From Afipia birgiae 34632 (GTDB taxonomy: Bacteria > Pseudomonadota > Alphaproteobacteria > Rhizobiales > Xanthobacteraceae): a stretch of 49,817 nucleotides of DNA. Under the pieces are notes generated by a model. It worked only from the letters and a program-made list of their open reading frames with translations. It was not told the DNA's origin and ran no database searches. The translations under genes and the position numbers were made by a program. The stretch is from assembly GCF_000308295.2 (NCBI RefSeq), contig NZ_HG326654.1, positions 66,782 to 116,598 on the forward strand, given 5' to 3'. Positions 1 through 8,093 of this stretch are shown in pieces (the first letter of the stretch is position 1; each line of letters opens with the position of its first letter).

Positions 1-87
1 GCCGTGCCGCCGACCTTGATCCGGATGGCGCTCCAATCTGGACGGCGATGCCAGCGTCCGGAGGCCGCGCGCCGATTGCGGGCCGGG

Positions 88-1239
88 CTATTCGTTCTTG
101 CGAAAGATGCGAACGAGCGGGGAGAGAATGCGCTTCAAACCGCCGAACGCGAGCCGGCCCAATTTTTTGAGCGCAGCGAGTGTGGTGGAGACGACTCCGC
201 GTCCCGTTGTAGCCGTTGGCACCGCGGTCCGCTGCGGCGTGATCGGGGGCGCCGTCGGGGTCGCCTGAGTTGTGGCCATATCCGTAGAAGGGTAGGTAGG
301 GGCGGCAGGGCCTCCCGCTTCCGGGTGCTCCGAATGCATGGTGGCCGGCCGCTGCGGGGAACAAGCCGGCGCCCGCCGGTAGAGAGTGCCGCTGATCTCC
401 TGATCGCCGAAACGCCAAGTCCGTCGAACAAGCCTTCGGTCCTGAAACTCCCAATCCGGATGTCGCGTCTCTGCCCGGTTGCTGCGCTTCTCTTGGATGG
501 TCTTCTGCTGGTGAGGATCGACCGGCCGCCGGTTGTCCCGTCGATACGCGGCGAAACGTCCCGCCGTTCGGCAGTAATGAAAGCGATTTCCGCCAAGGTT
601 CCACGCAGCGAGCATCGCCTTCTTCGGCCACTTAACGACCTCCTCCAGCTTGAAGGTTTTGCTGATGTAGCGAGCGACACCTTGCGGGGACCGGATCGCG
701 TTGTCCGGAAGATGGCAGCGCGAAAACGCGGTCATGAGCCGGCGGCGGGCTTCCTCTCGCCGATCGATGGGAATCCGACAGACGAAGTGGGCATGTATAT
801 CGAACAGACCAACGTTTCGATCGAAGCGGATGTGAATGCCGATCAGCAAGAGTTCGAATTCGCAGCGCTTCCGAAGCTCCGTCAACACACGGTTGATGTC
901 GTCATTGAACTGTCGATAGTCTTCCTCAAGCTCGTTGATCTGCGTCTTGCGCGACGGGCGGCAGACGGTCCAGAGACACCAAGCCGACCTGTCCTCGACG
1001 GCAGCGAAAGCGGCGAACTGCTCAGCAAGCCGGTTATTCTTCGATCGGGACTTTACGGGAAACATCCTGTGGTCGCGCAGCGGTCGTCCGAATTCGATGA
1101 CCTCTCCTCCGCGCTCACCTTCCAAAACTACGTATTGTTCACAGTCGTCCGCATAGGGCTGCGCTCCGGCGCGCGCCAGCCGCTGCGCGATTTGCCGCGC
1201 GAGGATGTATTGATTTTTTCGTGGCGATGACTTGGCCAT
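88..1239 (-). CDS. HUH-type rolling-circle replication initiator (Rep-like)
   Basis: Probable replication initiator that would nick one strand at an origin. Seen: three motifs in the order of HUH Rep proteins, namely a hydrophobic motif 1 (CLWTVCRP, residues 88-95), the metal-binding HUH (H149-A-H151 in FDIHAHFVC) and a motif 3 with a candidate nucleophile (Y191-I-S-K194). The C-terminal third is Pro/Thr/Ala-rich and ends in a basic amphipathic helix (about residues 350-383). Length 383 aa. The ATG at 1239 has no clear Shine-Dalgarno. Upstream lie a perfect hairpin and four short repeats (1305-1420) that could be its origin, then tRNA-Thr, a common integration target. No integrase is visible, but the element would continue beyond base 1. 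It could instead be a transposase or relaxase of the same fold. The family call is inferred from motifs only. Confidence 0.6.
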   Translation of the reverse strand: MAKSSPRKNQYILARQIAQRLARAGAQPYADDCEQYVVLEGERGGEVIEFGRPLRDHRMFPVKSRSKNNRLAEQFAAFAAVEDRSAWCLWTVCRPSRKTQINELEEDYRQFNDDINRVLTELRKRCEFELLLIGIHIRFDRNVGLFDIHAHFVCRIPIDRREEARRRLMTAFSRCHLPDNAIRSPQGVARYISKTFKLEEVVKWPKKAMLAAWNLGGNRFHYCRTAGRFAAYRRDNRRPVDPHQQKTIQEKRSNRAETRHPDWEFQDRRLVRRTWRFGDQEISGTLYRRAPACSPQRPATMHSEHPEAGGPAAPTYPSTDMATTQATPTAPPITPQRTAVPTATTGRGVVSTTLAALKKLGRLAFGGLKRILSPLVRIFRKNE

Positions 1240-1304
1240 GACGGTAGAGTCGTGGCCACATCAGCAAGTGTCGAATCCGGCCGTGAAGCTGCGCGATACA
1301 TGCC

Positions 1305-1420
1305 GGGGCTACATTCGAGTTCGCTAGAACTCGATCGCTTGGCGTGATGATTGAGAGGTTGTAGCCCCCTGTAGCCCCAGAGGCTCTTTTTACCTGAATA
1401 CGCTCAAAAGCCGGGCTACA
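1305..1420. repeat. Iteron-like repeats around a perfect hairpin; candidate replication origin
   Basis: Four copies of a 9-bp word: GGGGCTACA at 1305-1313, its complement TGTAGCCCC at 1360-1368 and 1370-1378 (10-bp period), and CGGGCTACA with one change at 1412-1420. Between them is a perfect 8-bp inverted repeat, TCGAGTTC (1315-1322) and GAACTCGA (1327-1334), with the 4-nt loop GCTA. A hairpin with iterons beside a HUH Rep gene is the usual form of a double-strand origin. The function is inferred; the repeats are read directly. The stretch holds no gene. Confidence 0.5.
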
Positions 1421-1446
1421 AAAATGCGAGAAGTGCCTGATTTTGC

Positions 1447-1521
1447 TGGTGCCGGTTGAGAGGATTGAACTCCCGACCTTCGGTTTACAAAACCGCTGCT
1501 CTACCGCTGAGCTAAACCGGC
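1447..1521 (-). tRNA. tRNA-Thr (anticodon UGU)
   Basis: Full cloverleaf on the minus strand: acceptor GCCGGTT pairs with AACCGGC, D arm TAGCTCAGCGGTAGAGCA, anticodon loop TTTGTAA (anticodon TGT), T loop GTTCAATCC, discriminator A, and an encoded CCA at 1449-1447. The 3' end faces the Rep gene at 88-1239. Confidence 0.97.
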
Positions 1522-1595
1522 AACGGGGGAACAGTTATCAGCGCCGCCTCCCAAGGACAAGACCGCCAAGAGGGCTGCCGGGTCATCAGGCCAAC

Positions 1596-1621
1596 GAAAA
1601 GCCGCCACCCGATGTGACGGC
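1596..1621 (-). terminator. Rho-independent terminator of the small secreted protein gene
   Basis: On the minus strand GCCGTCAC (1621-1614), loop ATCGG, GTGGCGGC (1608-1601; one G-T pair), then TTTTC. It lies 30 bases past the stop of the gene at 1651-1935. Confidence 0.6.
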
Positions 1622-1650
1622 CCCTCCGAGCTCGGACGATCGGTCCGCAG

Positions 1651-1935
1651 CTACTTTCCGCTGCCGCCTTCGCCGCCGCCCTGACCACCACTCGAGGTGC
1701 CCATGCCGGTGCCCTTCTTCATGGCACTTCCGCCCATGCCCGTGGTGGTGCCGCTTTTCTTCTTCGCGCTCTTTTTCACACTCTTCGGATCGGACGGGTT
1801 GGTCCCACTGCTCCCGGCTTGGGGCGAGTTGGTCATTCCGGGATCCGACGGTTTCTGCTGCGCGGTCTGAGCCGACGCAAAGCTCGTGGCCATGACCAGA
1901 GCCGCCGCAGCCAGACTTGCCGTAAGTTTTTGCAT
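1651..1935 (-). CDS. Small secreted basic Gly/Ser-rich protein
   Basis: A 94-aa exported protein of unknown role. Seen: an N-terminal signal peptide (hydrophobic segment about residues 5-20, cleavage motif ASA-Q near residue 22), then a Pro/Ser/Gly-rich part, a Lys run (KKSAKKKS) and a Gly/Met/Ser-rich tail (GMGTSSGGQGGGEGGSGK). No domain is recognisable. The ATG at 1935 is chosen because GGAG lies about 9 bases upstream and it starts the signal peptide exactly; the open frame runs 64 codons further up without a better site. Similar short low-complexity secreted proteins are common in Nitrobacteraceae. It is transcribed alone, with its own terminator. Confidence 0.7.
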   Translation of the reverse strand: MQKLTASLAAAALVMATSFASAQTAQQKPSDPGMTNSPQAGSSGTNPSDPKSVKKSAKKKSGTTTGMGGSAMKKGTGMGTSSGGQGGGEGGSGK

Positions 1936-2092
1936 GTTAATTTCTCCACTTGTTTCAGACGACTTCTTCAACGAAGCGCCCTGCAGGATGTTCCGGGAAC
2001 TCTCCGCACCTCGCCTAACGGGCGGCGCCGATCCCGCCGGTTTGCGCTGCCTTGCGGTTTGCGTCACCAATAGTGAAACCGGGAGACGTTTT

Positions 2093-2224
2093 ATGGCCGG
2101 CACTGGCGGGTTTCGCGCACACCACAAATACTTGCTTGCGGCTATCGGCGTGATCGCCGTCCTCGCCTTCCTCTACAACCTAGGGGTTTTAGATATCTGG
2201 GCCGTGTACCAGACCGCGAAATAG
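2093..2224 (+). CDS. 43-aa single-pass membrane protein
   Basis: Unrecognised small protein. Seen: MAGTGGFRAHHKYL, then one hydrophobic helix (about residues 13-32, LLAAIGVIAVLAFLYNLGVL) and a short polar tail. GGGAG at 2081-2085 lies 7 bases before the ATG at 2093. The gene diverges from the secreted protein at 1651-1935, so the 157 bases between hold both promoters. A helical segment directly after a start with good spacing supports a real gene; no homology could be tested. Confidence 0.5.
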   Translation: MAGTGGFRAHHKYLLAAIGVIAVLAFLYNLGVLDIWAVYQTAK

Positions 2225-2385
2225 CACCCCACACCTCCCCGAATACTCCCGCTTGGTGCTCTGAAAGGCACGAAAGTACCTGTGAATGCTGCCAATCCCC
2301 TGTGTGCCTTGGAACGGTCACCATCCGGTCACCGTTAACCACACAGGTAGACGGCGAGTCAGGCAAACACGGAACGAGGACGATC

Positions 2386-2595
2386 ATGCCTTTTGCGAAA
2401 CCGCAGGACGACCGTTATGAAAATGCCCTTGATGATGTCATCGCACAGTGCGGCGGTGACACGCGCGGCGCCTTGATGGCGCTCTTGGCCGCGAACGAAT
2501 ATCTCGAGGCACAACTGAACACGCTTCACGCCGCGATCGAAAACGGCGAAGTTCCTTTGCGCTCCGAAAAAGTGCCGCGCAACCTGCTAAATTGA
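2386..2595 (+). CDS. Small conserved-looking hypothetical protein, 69 aa
   Basis: A soluble, acidic, largely helical 69-aa protein (MPFAKPQDDRYENALDD...). Its core (DDVIAQCGGDTRGALMALLAANEYLEAQL) has the look of a family of short Nitrobacteraceae proteins of unknown role. The ATG at 2386 is preferred over starts further up because GAGGA (2376-2380) sits 5 bases before it and the upstream codons read as non-coding. It lies 85 bases before the PRC-barrel gene on the same strand and may share its transcript. Confidence 0.65.
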   Translation: MPFAKPQDDRYENALDDVIAQCGGDTRGALMALLAANEYLEAQLNTLHAAIENGEVPLRSEKVPRNLLN

Positions 2596-2680
2596 CGCGG
2601 ACGAACGGCGACAGTTCCCGGAACATTGGCTAGCGATTTGGGTTCTCCCGGTTCAATCGATTTATTGAAAGGAGAATCCG

Positions 2681-3229
2681 ATGATTAAGAAATATGTGGC
2701 GGCAGCTCTGCTTGGAACCGCGTTGGCTGGCGGAGCAGCGTTCGCGCAGACCACAACTCCGGCATCACCTTCTTCGACTGCGCCGGCCGTGTCGGCATCA
2801 AGCGAGCAGATGAACCTGAAGGGCAACTGGCGGGCTTCCAAACTTGTCGGCCTCGCGGTCTATAACGACGCCAACGAGAAGCTCGGCGACATCAGCGAGA
2901 TTCTGCTCGACAACACCGGCAAGATCAACGCCGTGATTATCGGCGTCGGCGGCTTCCTCGGCGTCGGTCAGCATGACATCGCGGTGACGTTCGACAAGCT
3001 GAAATGGGTCGATGAGCCGATCCGCTCGGCATCAGCCGACAAGATGCCGGGCTCGCCAGGGACTTCGACAACAACGACAAGGCCGTCAACAACGACCGGC
3101 GCTGCGGGCGGCGGCATGGCTGCGACAACAACCAAAAATGAATGGTACCCGGATCATGCGGTCATGAACGGGACCAAGGACCAGCTGAAGGCCATGCCTG
3201 CCTTCAAGTATTCGGAAAGCGCCAAGTAA
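2681..3229 (+). CDS. Secreted PRC-barrel domain protein
   Basis: A 182-aa exported protein with one PRC-barrel domain, a small beta-barrel found in RimM, photosynthetic reaction centre H subunits and many secreted stress proteins of rhizobia. Seen: signal peptide (residues 1-23, cleavage FAQ-T), Thr/Ser/Pro spacer, then the PRC core about residues 50-112 (KLVGLAVYNDANEKLGDISE, followed by a LLDNTGKINAVIIGVGGFLG strand pair), then a Thr/Gly-rich linker and a short C-terminal patch ending KYSESAK. AAAGGAG lies 7 bases before the ATG. A strong terminator follows at 3260-3291. The precise role is unknown; related proteins are often induced by osmotic or general stress. Confidence 0.85.
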   Translation: MIKKYVAAALLGTALAGGAAFAQTTTPASPSSTAPAVSASSEQMNLKGNWRASKLVGLAVYNDANEKLGDISEILLDNTGKINAVIIGVGGFLGVGQHDIAVTFDKLKWVDEPIRSASADKMPGSPGTSTTTTRPSTTTGAAGGGMAATTTKNEWYPDHAVMNGTKDQLKAMPAFKYSESAK

Positions 3230-3259
3230 TCCGGCTTGAATAGTCTCTAACTCAATATT

Positions 3260-3291
3260 GGCCGAATCGGTTTTCCGATTCGGCCGCTTTT
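3260..3291 (+). terminator. Rho-independent terminator after the PRC-barrel gene
   Basis: An 11-bp perfect stem GGCCGAATCGG (3260-3270) and CCGATTCGGCC (3275-3285) with loop TTTT, followed by GCTTTTG. Confidence 0.85.
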
Positions 3292-3308
3292 GCATCGGCC
3301 TGTGCAGC

Positions 3309-3383
3309 TCAGAGATAGGCGCTGAGGCACCATGCGTTGAGCGAAGCAGCAACGGCCAGCGTGAGGACCAATATCGTATTCAC
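3309..3383 (-). CDS. Possible 24-aa hydrophobic peptide
   Basis: A GTG-started frame of 24 codons reading MNTILVLTLAVAASLNAWCL then SAYL and TGA. GAGGAG lies 9 bases upstream of the GTG. The peptide is almost wholly one transmembrane helix or a signal-like segment. It is convergent with the PRC-barrel gene and lies beyond that gene's terminator. From here to 3683 (300 bases) I see no other gene. Short length means chance cannot be excluded. Confidence 0.4.
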   Translation of the reverse strand: MNTILVLTLAVAASLNAWCLSAYL

Positions 3384-3683
3384 GGCTAAGGGCTCCTCAA
3401 AAGGCTATCTGAGAATCATCCGCATCATGTCCGGATTTGAACGCGGGACCCGCGAAGAGTCTCGCGCATTGTTTTGCGCTGAGCCTCTTGCCAGAACGGC
3501 CTTTCCGAGTCCGATTCTCTCCCGCCCGCCCACGCGGTTGTGCGGCGCAGTGTTGTCACGCGCCAATTAACGCGCACAATGTGCGTGCGCGGTCTCTCGC
3601 CAAGGCGATCATCCACGCCCGGCCGCGCTAAAAAATAACAACGAAACGATTCAGTCCCGCTGGATCGGACTCCGGAGAAACGA

Positions 3684-4904
3684 ATGTTAGCCAAATCGAC
3701 AGCGAAGAATCCTGCAAAGAATCTCATGACCGAATTCCCGCCGGCGCGGGACAATCTGGTGACGCTGGCGAACTGGCGCACCCAGCCCTACAGCGAGTGG
3801 AGCTTTCACAACGTCCGGCGCGTGTTGCCGACGGCGAACATCGCTGCATCGAAACATCCCGTTCCTCTCGAAAGTTCGCTGGCCGAAATCGGCAACGTCG
3901 CCTTCGAGGGCAACAAAGGCCCGACCACGCTGCGCGAGGCACTGCGCACAACGAACACCAAGGGATTTGTCGTGCTCCGCCACGGGCGGATTGCCGCCGA
4001 ATGGTACGCGAGCGGCATGGATGCCACGACGCCGCACATCGTGTTTTCGGTGAGCAAATCGATCTGCGGCGCGCTCGGCGGAGTTCTCGCGGACAAGGGA
4101 TTTCTCAATCCCAACCGTCCGGTCACCGATTACGTTCCCGAGGTCTCGTCGTCGGTGTACGGCGGCTGCTCGGTGCGCCACTTGCTCGACATGTCGGTCG
4201 GCATCGCGTTCACCGAAGACTATGTCGATCCGGACGGCGATGTCGCACGCTACCGGCGCGCGGTGGGATGGGATGTCATCAAGCCCGGCCAAAGCACAAT
4301 GCAGTTGCGCGAATACCTCGCGACCCAAAAGCCCGACGGCAAGGCCCACGGCCATGCGTTCCACTATGTCTCGACCAACACCGACCTGCTCGGCTGGGTC
4401 TATGAGCGCGCCGCGGACCGTGCCCTCTCCGACCTGCTCGGCGAATATCTCTGGACGCCGCTCGGCGCGGAAAGCGACGCTTACATCACGCTCGACTCCG
4501 AAGGCGCCATGCGCGCCGCCGGCGGCATCTGCGCCGCGCCGCGCGACCTCGCCCGCTTCGGCGAAATGATCCGGCAGCGCGGCGTCGCAAACGGCAAGCA
4601 GGTCATACCGGGCTGGTGGATCGACGACATCAATGACAACGGCGATCCGGAGGCATGGGCGCGTGGCGAGTTCGCCGCGATGTTTCCGGGTGCGGCCTAC
4701 CGCAGCAAATTTTACCAGATCGACCGCAAGCGGCGGACGCTGTGCTGCATCGGCATCCACGGCCAATGGATCTACATCGATCCCGTCAGCGAACTGGTGA
4801 TCGTTCGCGTCGCGGCCGAACCGATCCCGCTCGACGTCGAGAACTACCGCGCCTGGCGGCGAGGCTTCGAATCGATCGTCCAGCATTTTTCGTCTGGAGC
4901 GTGA
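3684..4904 (+). CDS. Serine hydrolase of the class C beta-lactamase / NylB fold
   Basis: A 406-aa hydrolase, probably acting on amide or ester bonds. Seen: the Ser-x-x-Lys pair S122-V-S-K125 in FSVSKSICG, candidate catalytic tyrosines Y180 (EDYVDPDGD) and Y228 (FHYVSTNTDLLGW), and a C-terminal GIHGQWIYIDP in place of the KTG of true beta-lactamases. That combination resembles 6-aminohexanoate-dimer hydrolase (NylB) more than AmpC or a DD-peptidase. No signal peptide, so probably cytoplasmic. The ATG at 3684 has GGAG 9 bases upstream; M15 (base 3726) is an alternative. It stands alone, followed by a dispersed repeat. The natural substrate is unknown. Confidence 0.85.
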   Translation: MLAKSTAKNPAKNLMTEFPPARDNLVTLANWRTQPYSEWSFHNVRRVLPTANIAASKHPVPLESSLAEIGNVAFEGNKGPTTLREALRTTNTKGFVVLRHGRIAAEWYASGMDATTPHIVFSVSKSICGALGGVLADKGFLNPNRPVTDYVPEVSSSVYGGCSVRHLLDMSVGIAFTEDYVDPDGDVARYRRAVGWDVIKPGQSTMQLREYLATQKPDGKAHGHAFHYVSTNTDLLGWVYERAADRALSDLLGEYLWTPLGAESDAYITLDSEGAMRAAGGICAAPRDLARFGEMIRQRGVANGKQVIPGWWIDDINDNGDPEAWARGEFAAMFPGAAYRSKFYQIDRKRRTLCCIGIHGQWIYIDPVSELVIVRVAAEPIPLDVENYRAWRRGFESIVQHFSSGA

Positions 4905-4937
4905 TCCAGCTGAATTGGAAACAGGTTCTCTCCGCTC

Positions 4938-4996
4938 ATTCCCGCGCAAGCGGGAATCCAGAACTTCAAAAGCCGGGTCCCCGCTGTCGCGGGGAC
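4938..4996. repeat. Double-hairpin dispersed repeat, copy 1
   Basis: Two short perfect hairpins: ATTCCCGC (4938-4945)/GCGGGAAT with loop GCAA, then GTCCCCGC (4977-4984)/GCGGGGAC with loop TGTC. The same pair, in the same order and spacing, occurs at 49005-49061. Palindromic intergenic repeat; it may also end transcription of the gene at 3684-4904. Confidence 0.75.
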
Positions 4997-5044
4997 GCAC
5001 GGAGAGTGAAGCCTAATTAAAATGTACCTCTCTCGGCTTTGTCG

Positions 5045-5479
5045 TCAGCGCGTCAGCTTTTCCATCTCGGGAAACGCAGCGTAGGTCACGCCCTTACAAA
5101 GATCCTCGGTCTTTTCGATAATGCGGTCGAGCCGTCCGTCGATATACATCCCGGCGCGTTCCTTGACGCCCGCATAGCCGCCGGCAGCATCGCGTGCATT
5201 GAAGCGCACACAGACCACATAGCGGCGCCGGCCTCCGACTTCGCGTTGCGCGGGCTGGGCAATCGCAGCCTCGCGGACGCCGCGTGGATCGTTGAGGTAG
5301 GTGCGCAGCAGCGCCAGCAATTCCGGCCTGTAGTTGGCGGGAAACTTCTGGTCATCGACACCGCGATCGGCGGTGTAGGACAGGCTGTCATTGCCGCCGG
5401 TCCATGCACAACCCGCCACGCCCAGCGCAAGCAGCATCGCCGCCACGCGCGGCCCATATGTCACCAATTTGCAACGCAT
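5045..5479 (-). CDS. Putative lipoprotein, 144 aa
   Basis: Hypothetical outer-membrane or periplasmic lipoprotein. Seen: N-terminal hydrophobic segment (residues 11-23) ending in a lipobox VAGC (C24), then a soluble domain with RYVVCVRFNARDAAGGYAG and the closing DLCKGVTYAAFPEMEKLTR. No catalytic motif. Starts at 5479 (used here), 5506 and 5527 are all in frame and none has a strong Shine-Dalgarno; the signal-peptide geometry favours 5479. It is divergent from the cobalamin-controlled receptor; the 480 bases between the two genes hold the riboswitch. Confidence 0.65.
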   Translation of the reverse strand: MRCKLVTYGPRVAAMLLALGVAGCAWTGGNDSLSYTADRGVDDQKFPANYRPELLALLRTYLNDPRGVREAAIAQPAQREVGGRRRYVVCVRFNARDAAGGYAGVKERAGMYIDGRLDRIIEKTEDLCKGVTYAAFPEMEKLTR

Positions 5480-5570
5480 CCCAATGAAGTCCGCAACCTG
5501 AGCCATGGCATTGGGTTTCTTGCACATTGTGTCATTGACAAGGCAACCCCTCGTCGGTTGATTGCAACCA

Positions 5571-5780
5571 CGGCACAGGTGCCAGCGCAAGCTGGCGAAT
5601 AGGGAATTCGGTGTCGCCGCGCAGCTTCCTCAAAGAAGCTTGCACGGCCAGTCCGAAGCTGCCCCCGCAACTGTCAGCGGTGAGCCGTTGTCCATTACGC
5701 CACTGAGCAAGGCTTGTAAGCCTGGCTTGGGAAGGCGGGCAACGGCGACGATCCGCGAGCCAGGAGACCTGCCTGTACCG
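5571..5780 (+). promoter_or_regulatory. Cobalamin (B12) riboswitch
   Basis: Conserved parts of the Cbl aptamer in order: P1 ACAGG (5575-5579) pairing with CCTGT (5772-5776), GGGAATTCGGTG, the core GCTGCCCCCGCAACTGTCAG (from about 5656), GCCACTGAGC, GGGAAGGCGGGCAACGGCGA, and the B12 box AGCCAGGAGACCTGCC (5758-5773). A further hairpin follows (CCTTC...AAGG, around 5786-5812). The TonB-dependent receptor starts 181 bases downstream. Binding of adenosylcobalamin or methylcobalamin would switch the receptor off, as in btuB leaders. Confidence 0.95.
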
Positions 5781-5961
5781 GTCATCCTTCCGTCGCACGG
5801 GGCGTGCGAAGGGGCGGCATTTCCGCAGCGGTGACGTGACGTAACAGTTGCGGAGGTTCGGCCGATGGCCTGTTTCCTCAGTCACGACGTAAAGTCCGGC
5901 AGCGTTCGCTTGCCGCGCATCGTCATGCCTGCGCGCGTTTTCACCGCGCCTCCGCGATCAC

Positions 5962-8067
5962 ATGCATCGGCGGGGCTTCAACGTGACTCTTTTTTCTAAA
6001 TCTCTCTTTCCAACAACGGCGTTCGCAGCGGCATGCCTCGCGGGCACGGCACTTGTGAGCCCTGCCCTCGCGCAGGGTACCGGCGGCCAGCTGCCGCCGA
6101 TCAACGTCGATGCCAGCCGCCTCTATGGCGGCATCGTCGGCGCATCCACAGCAGTCATTACGGCAGAAGACATCGCGCGCTCACCAGGCCAGACAGTGCA
6201 GGATGTGCTGGCAACCGTTCCCGGTGTGCAGATCAAGAACCTCTTTGGCGGGGTAAATGGCGCTGGCAGCGTGGTCGATCTGCGAGGCTTCGGCGCGTTC
6301 GCTTCAGCCAACACGCTCATCCTTATCAACGGACGGCGCGTCAACGACGTCGATCTTGCGGGCGTCGACCTGTCCACGATTCCGCTCCAATCCATCGAGC
6401 GAATCGAAGTTACCAAGGGTAACAGCGGCGCGGTGCTGTACGGCGATAACGCCATAGGTGGCGTTGTCAACATCATCACGAAAACCGGAGCCAGCAGCGG
6501 CAAGCCAATTGCAATGCGCGCCGAGGCCGGTGTCGGATCGTTCAACCAGCGTCTGGGGAATGTGTCCGCCAGCGTCAACGCGGGCCCGTGGTCTTCTGCC
6601 GTTTTTGGCAACGCCATTTCGTCCGATGGATACCGCGTGAACAATGCCTTGCGGCAGTCCAACGGCGTTGGCGAGGTTCGCTACTCAACGTCTGACTTCA
6701 GCGCCTTCCTGAACCTGTCAGGCGACAATCAAAGCCTTGGCCTTCCAGGAGGCAGAGCAACGAGCGAATTCGGCACCGGCATCAATCGCCTTGCAACCGA
6801 TCCGCGCGGGGCAGCAACACCCTTCGATCGCGGCGAAAAGCAGGGAAAAAATGCTACCGCCGGCTTCACCAAGTCTTTGTGGGACGGCGCGGAATTGATC
6901 GTCGATGGCGGTGTGCGCGACAAGCAGCAGCAAGGTTCGTTCCCCGGAGACCTTCCCCTCAGTCCGTTCAATGCGCGTTTTGTCGATTCCTCCCTCCAGA
7001 CGTGGTCGGTTACGCCGCGCGTCAGCATCAAGAACTCATTGTTCGGACTGCGCTCGAACATCCTGACCGGCGTCGATTATTACGATGCGGCCTACGGTTC
7101 GAACCGGAGCCGCTATGCTGGCGACGCGCCGATACACGTCTACAACCTGAAGCAGCAAACCCTCGCCGGTTACTGGCAGCAGACCATCGGTCTCCTGCCG
7201 AGCACTGACTTCTCGTACGGCGGCAGACTCCAGAACACGAAGCTGCAGGCAAGAGACAAGCTCGACATGTCGGCGCCAAACTGGTTCGGCGACCCCCAGG
7301 CATCGCCGCTCAACACCGACGAAACCAATCACGCTCTTCATGTTGGCATCGAGCATCGCATCAACGACAATTTCGCCGTGTTTGCGCGTGCTGCACAAGC
7401 ATTCCGTACGCCGAACGTCGATGAGCGGATTGGATCCGGCCCGTTCTTTGCGCCCGGCACGTTCAACCTAAAGACCCAGACGTCTCACGATGTGGAAGGC
7501 GGCATCCGCATCCATAGCGGGCCGCTCGATATTCAGTCGAGCTATTACGACATGCGGCTGAAGAACGAAATTCAGTTCAACCCGGCGTTGTTCTACAACA
7601 TCAACCTTGATCCAACTCATCGGTACGGCAGCGAAACCAGTGCAACCCTGCGCGCCAGCGATACCGTCCGGCTCAGGGGCGGCTTCGCCTATACGCGCGC
7701 TGTATTCTCCGAAGGGCAATTTGCCGGCAACGACGTTCCGTTGGTCTCGCGCGTCACCGCCTATGGCGGCGTGTCGTGGGATGTGTGGCAGCGCTATCTC
7801 GTGTTCGATGCGACCGTGCGATATTGGGGCGCGCGGCGTATGGACAACGACCAGCGCAACTTCCAGCCGCTCATTCCCGCCAATGCGACCATCGACCTCA
7901 AGCTCAGCGGCGAGATCGATCGCTTCTTCTGGTCCTTCAGCGTCAACAATCTTCTCGACGTTCTGACCTACGATTACGCCATCGCGAGCGCATCGACGTA
8001 CGGCTCGTTCAATGCCTATCCCCTGCCCGGCCGTAGCTACATGCTCAAGGCCGGCGTGACTTTCTAA
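5962..8067 (+). CDS. btuB: TonB-dependent receptor, probable cobalamin transporter
   Basis: Outer-membrane barrel importing vitamin B12 or a related corrinoid with TonB energy. Seen: signal peptide (residues 1-37, cleavage ALA-Q), plug domain about residues 55-170 (DVLATVPGVQIKNLFGG, INGRRVNDVDLAGVDLSTIP, GNSGAVLYGDNAIGGVVNII), a long beta-barrel, and the typical C-terminal aromatic end (AGVTF). Total 701 aa, in the usual range. The riboswitch directly upstream is the evidence for B12. ATG 5962 has no clear Shine-Dalgarno; GTG 5983 is an alternative that shortens the signal peptide. No btuF, btuC or btuD genes are next to it. It ends in a strong terminator. Confidence 0.9.
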   Translation: MHRRGFNVTLFSKSLFPTTAFAAACLAGTALVSPALAQGTGGQLPPINVDASRLYGGIVGASTAVITAEDIARSPGQTVQDVLATVPGVQIKNLFGGVNGAGSVVDLRGFGAFASANTLILINGRRVNDVDLAGVDLSTIPLQSIERIEVTKGNSGAVLYGDNAIGGVVNIITKTGASSGKPIAMRAEAGVGSFNQRLGNVSASVNAGPWSSAVFGNAISSDGYRVNNALRQSNGVGEVRYSTSDFSAFLNLSGDNQSLGLPGGRATSEFGTGINRLATDPRGAATPFDRGEKQGKNATAGFTKSLWDGAELIVDGGVRDKQQQGSFPGDLPLSPFNARFVDSSLQTWSVTPRVSIKNSLFGLRSNILTGVDYYDAAYGSNRSRYAGDAPIHVYNLKQQTLAGYWQQTIGLLPSTDFSYGGRLQNTKLQARDKLDMSAPNWFGDPQASPLNTDETNHALHVGIEHRINDNFAVFARAAQAFRTPNVDERIGSGPFFAPGTFNLKTQTSHDVEGGIRIHSGPLDIQSSYYDMRLKNEIQFNPALFYNINLDPTHRYGSETSATLRASDTVRLRGGFAYTRAVFSEGQFAGNDVPLVSRVTAYGGVSWDVWQRYLVFDATVRYWGARRMDNDQRNFQPLIPANATIDLKLSGEIDRFFWSFSVNNLLDVLTYDYAIASASTYGSFNAYPLPGRSYMLKAGVTF

Positions 8068-8093
8068 TTCGGGAACGTCTTTTACAAACAGCC

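Noticed and set aside
4..1230. 408-codon plus-strand frame over the Rep gene
   Set aside because: Arg-rich with no motif; the minus-strand frame carries the HUH motifs.
1..1446. Second copy of the tRNA-Thr 3' end as an attachment site
   Set aside because: No match to the tRNA 3' end is seen within this stretch; it would have to lie outside the window.
1443..1895. Open frame beginning with a peptide like VERIELPTFGLQNRCSTAELN
   Set aside because: It translates the antisense of tRNA-Thr, a well-known false gene pattern.
3425..3683. tRNA-like string GTTCAAATCC on the minus strand near 3440
   Set aside because: The flanking bases do not pair as a T arm and no cloverleaf can be drawn.
3687..5000. 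437-codon minus-strand frame opposite the serine hydrolase
   Set aside because: The plus strand has the catalytic motifs; long antisense frames are usual at this GC content.
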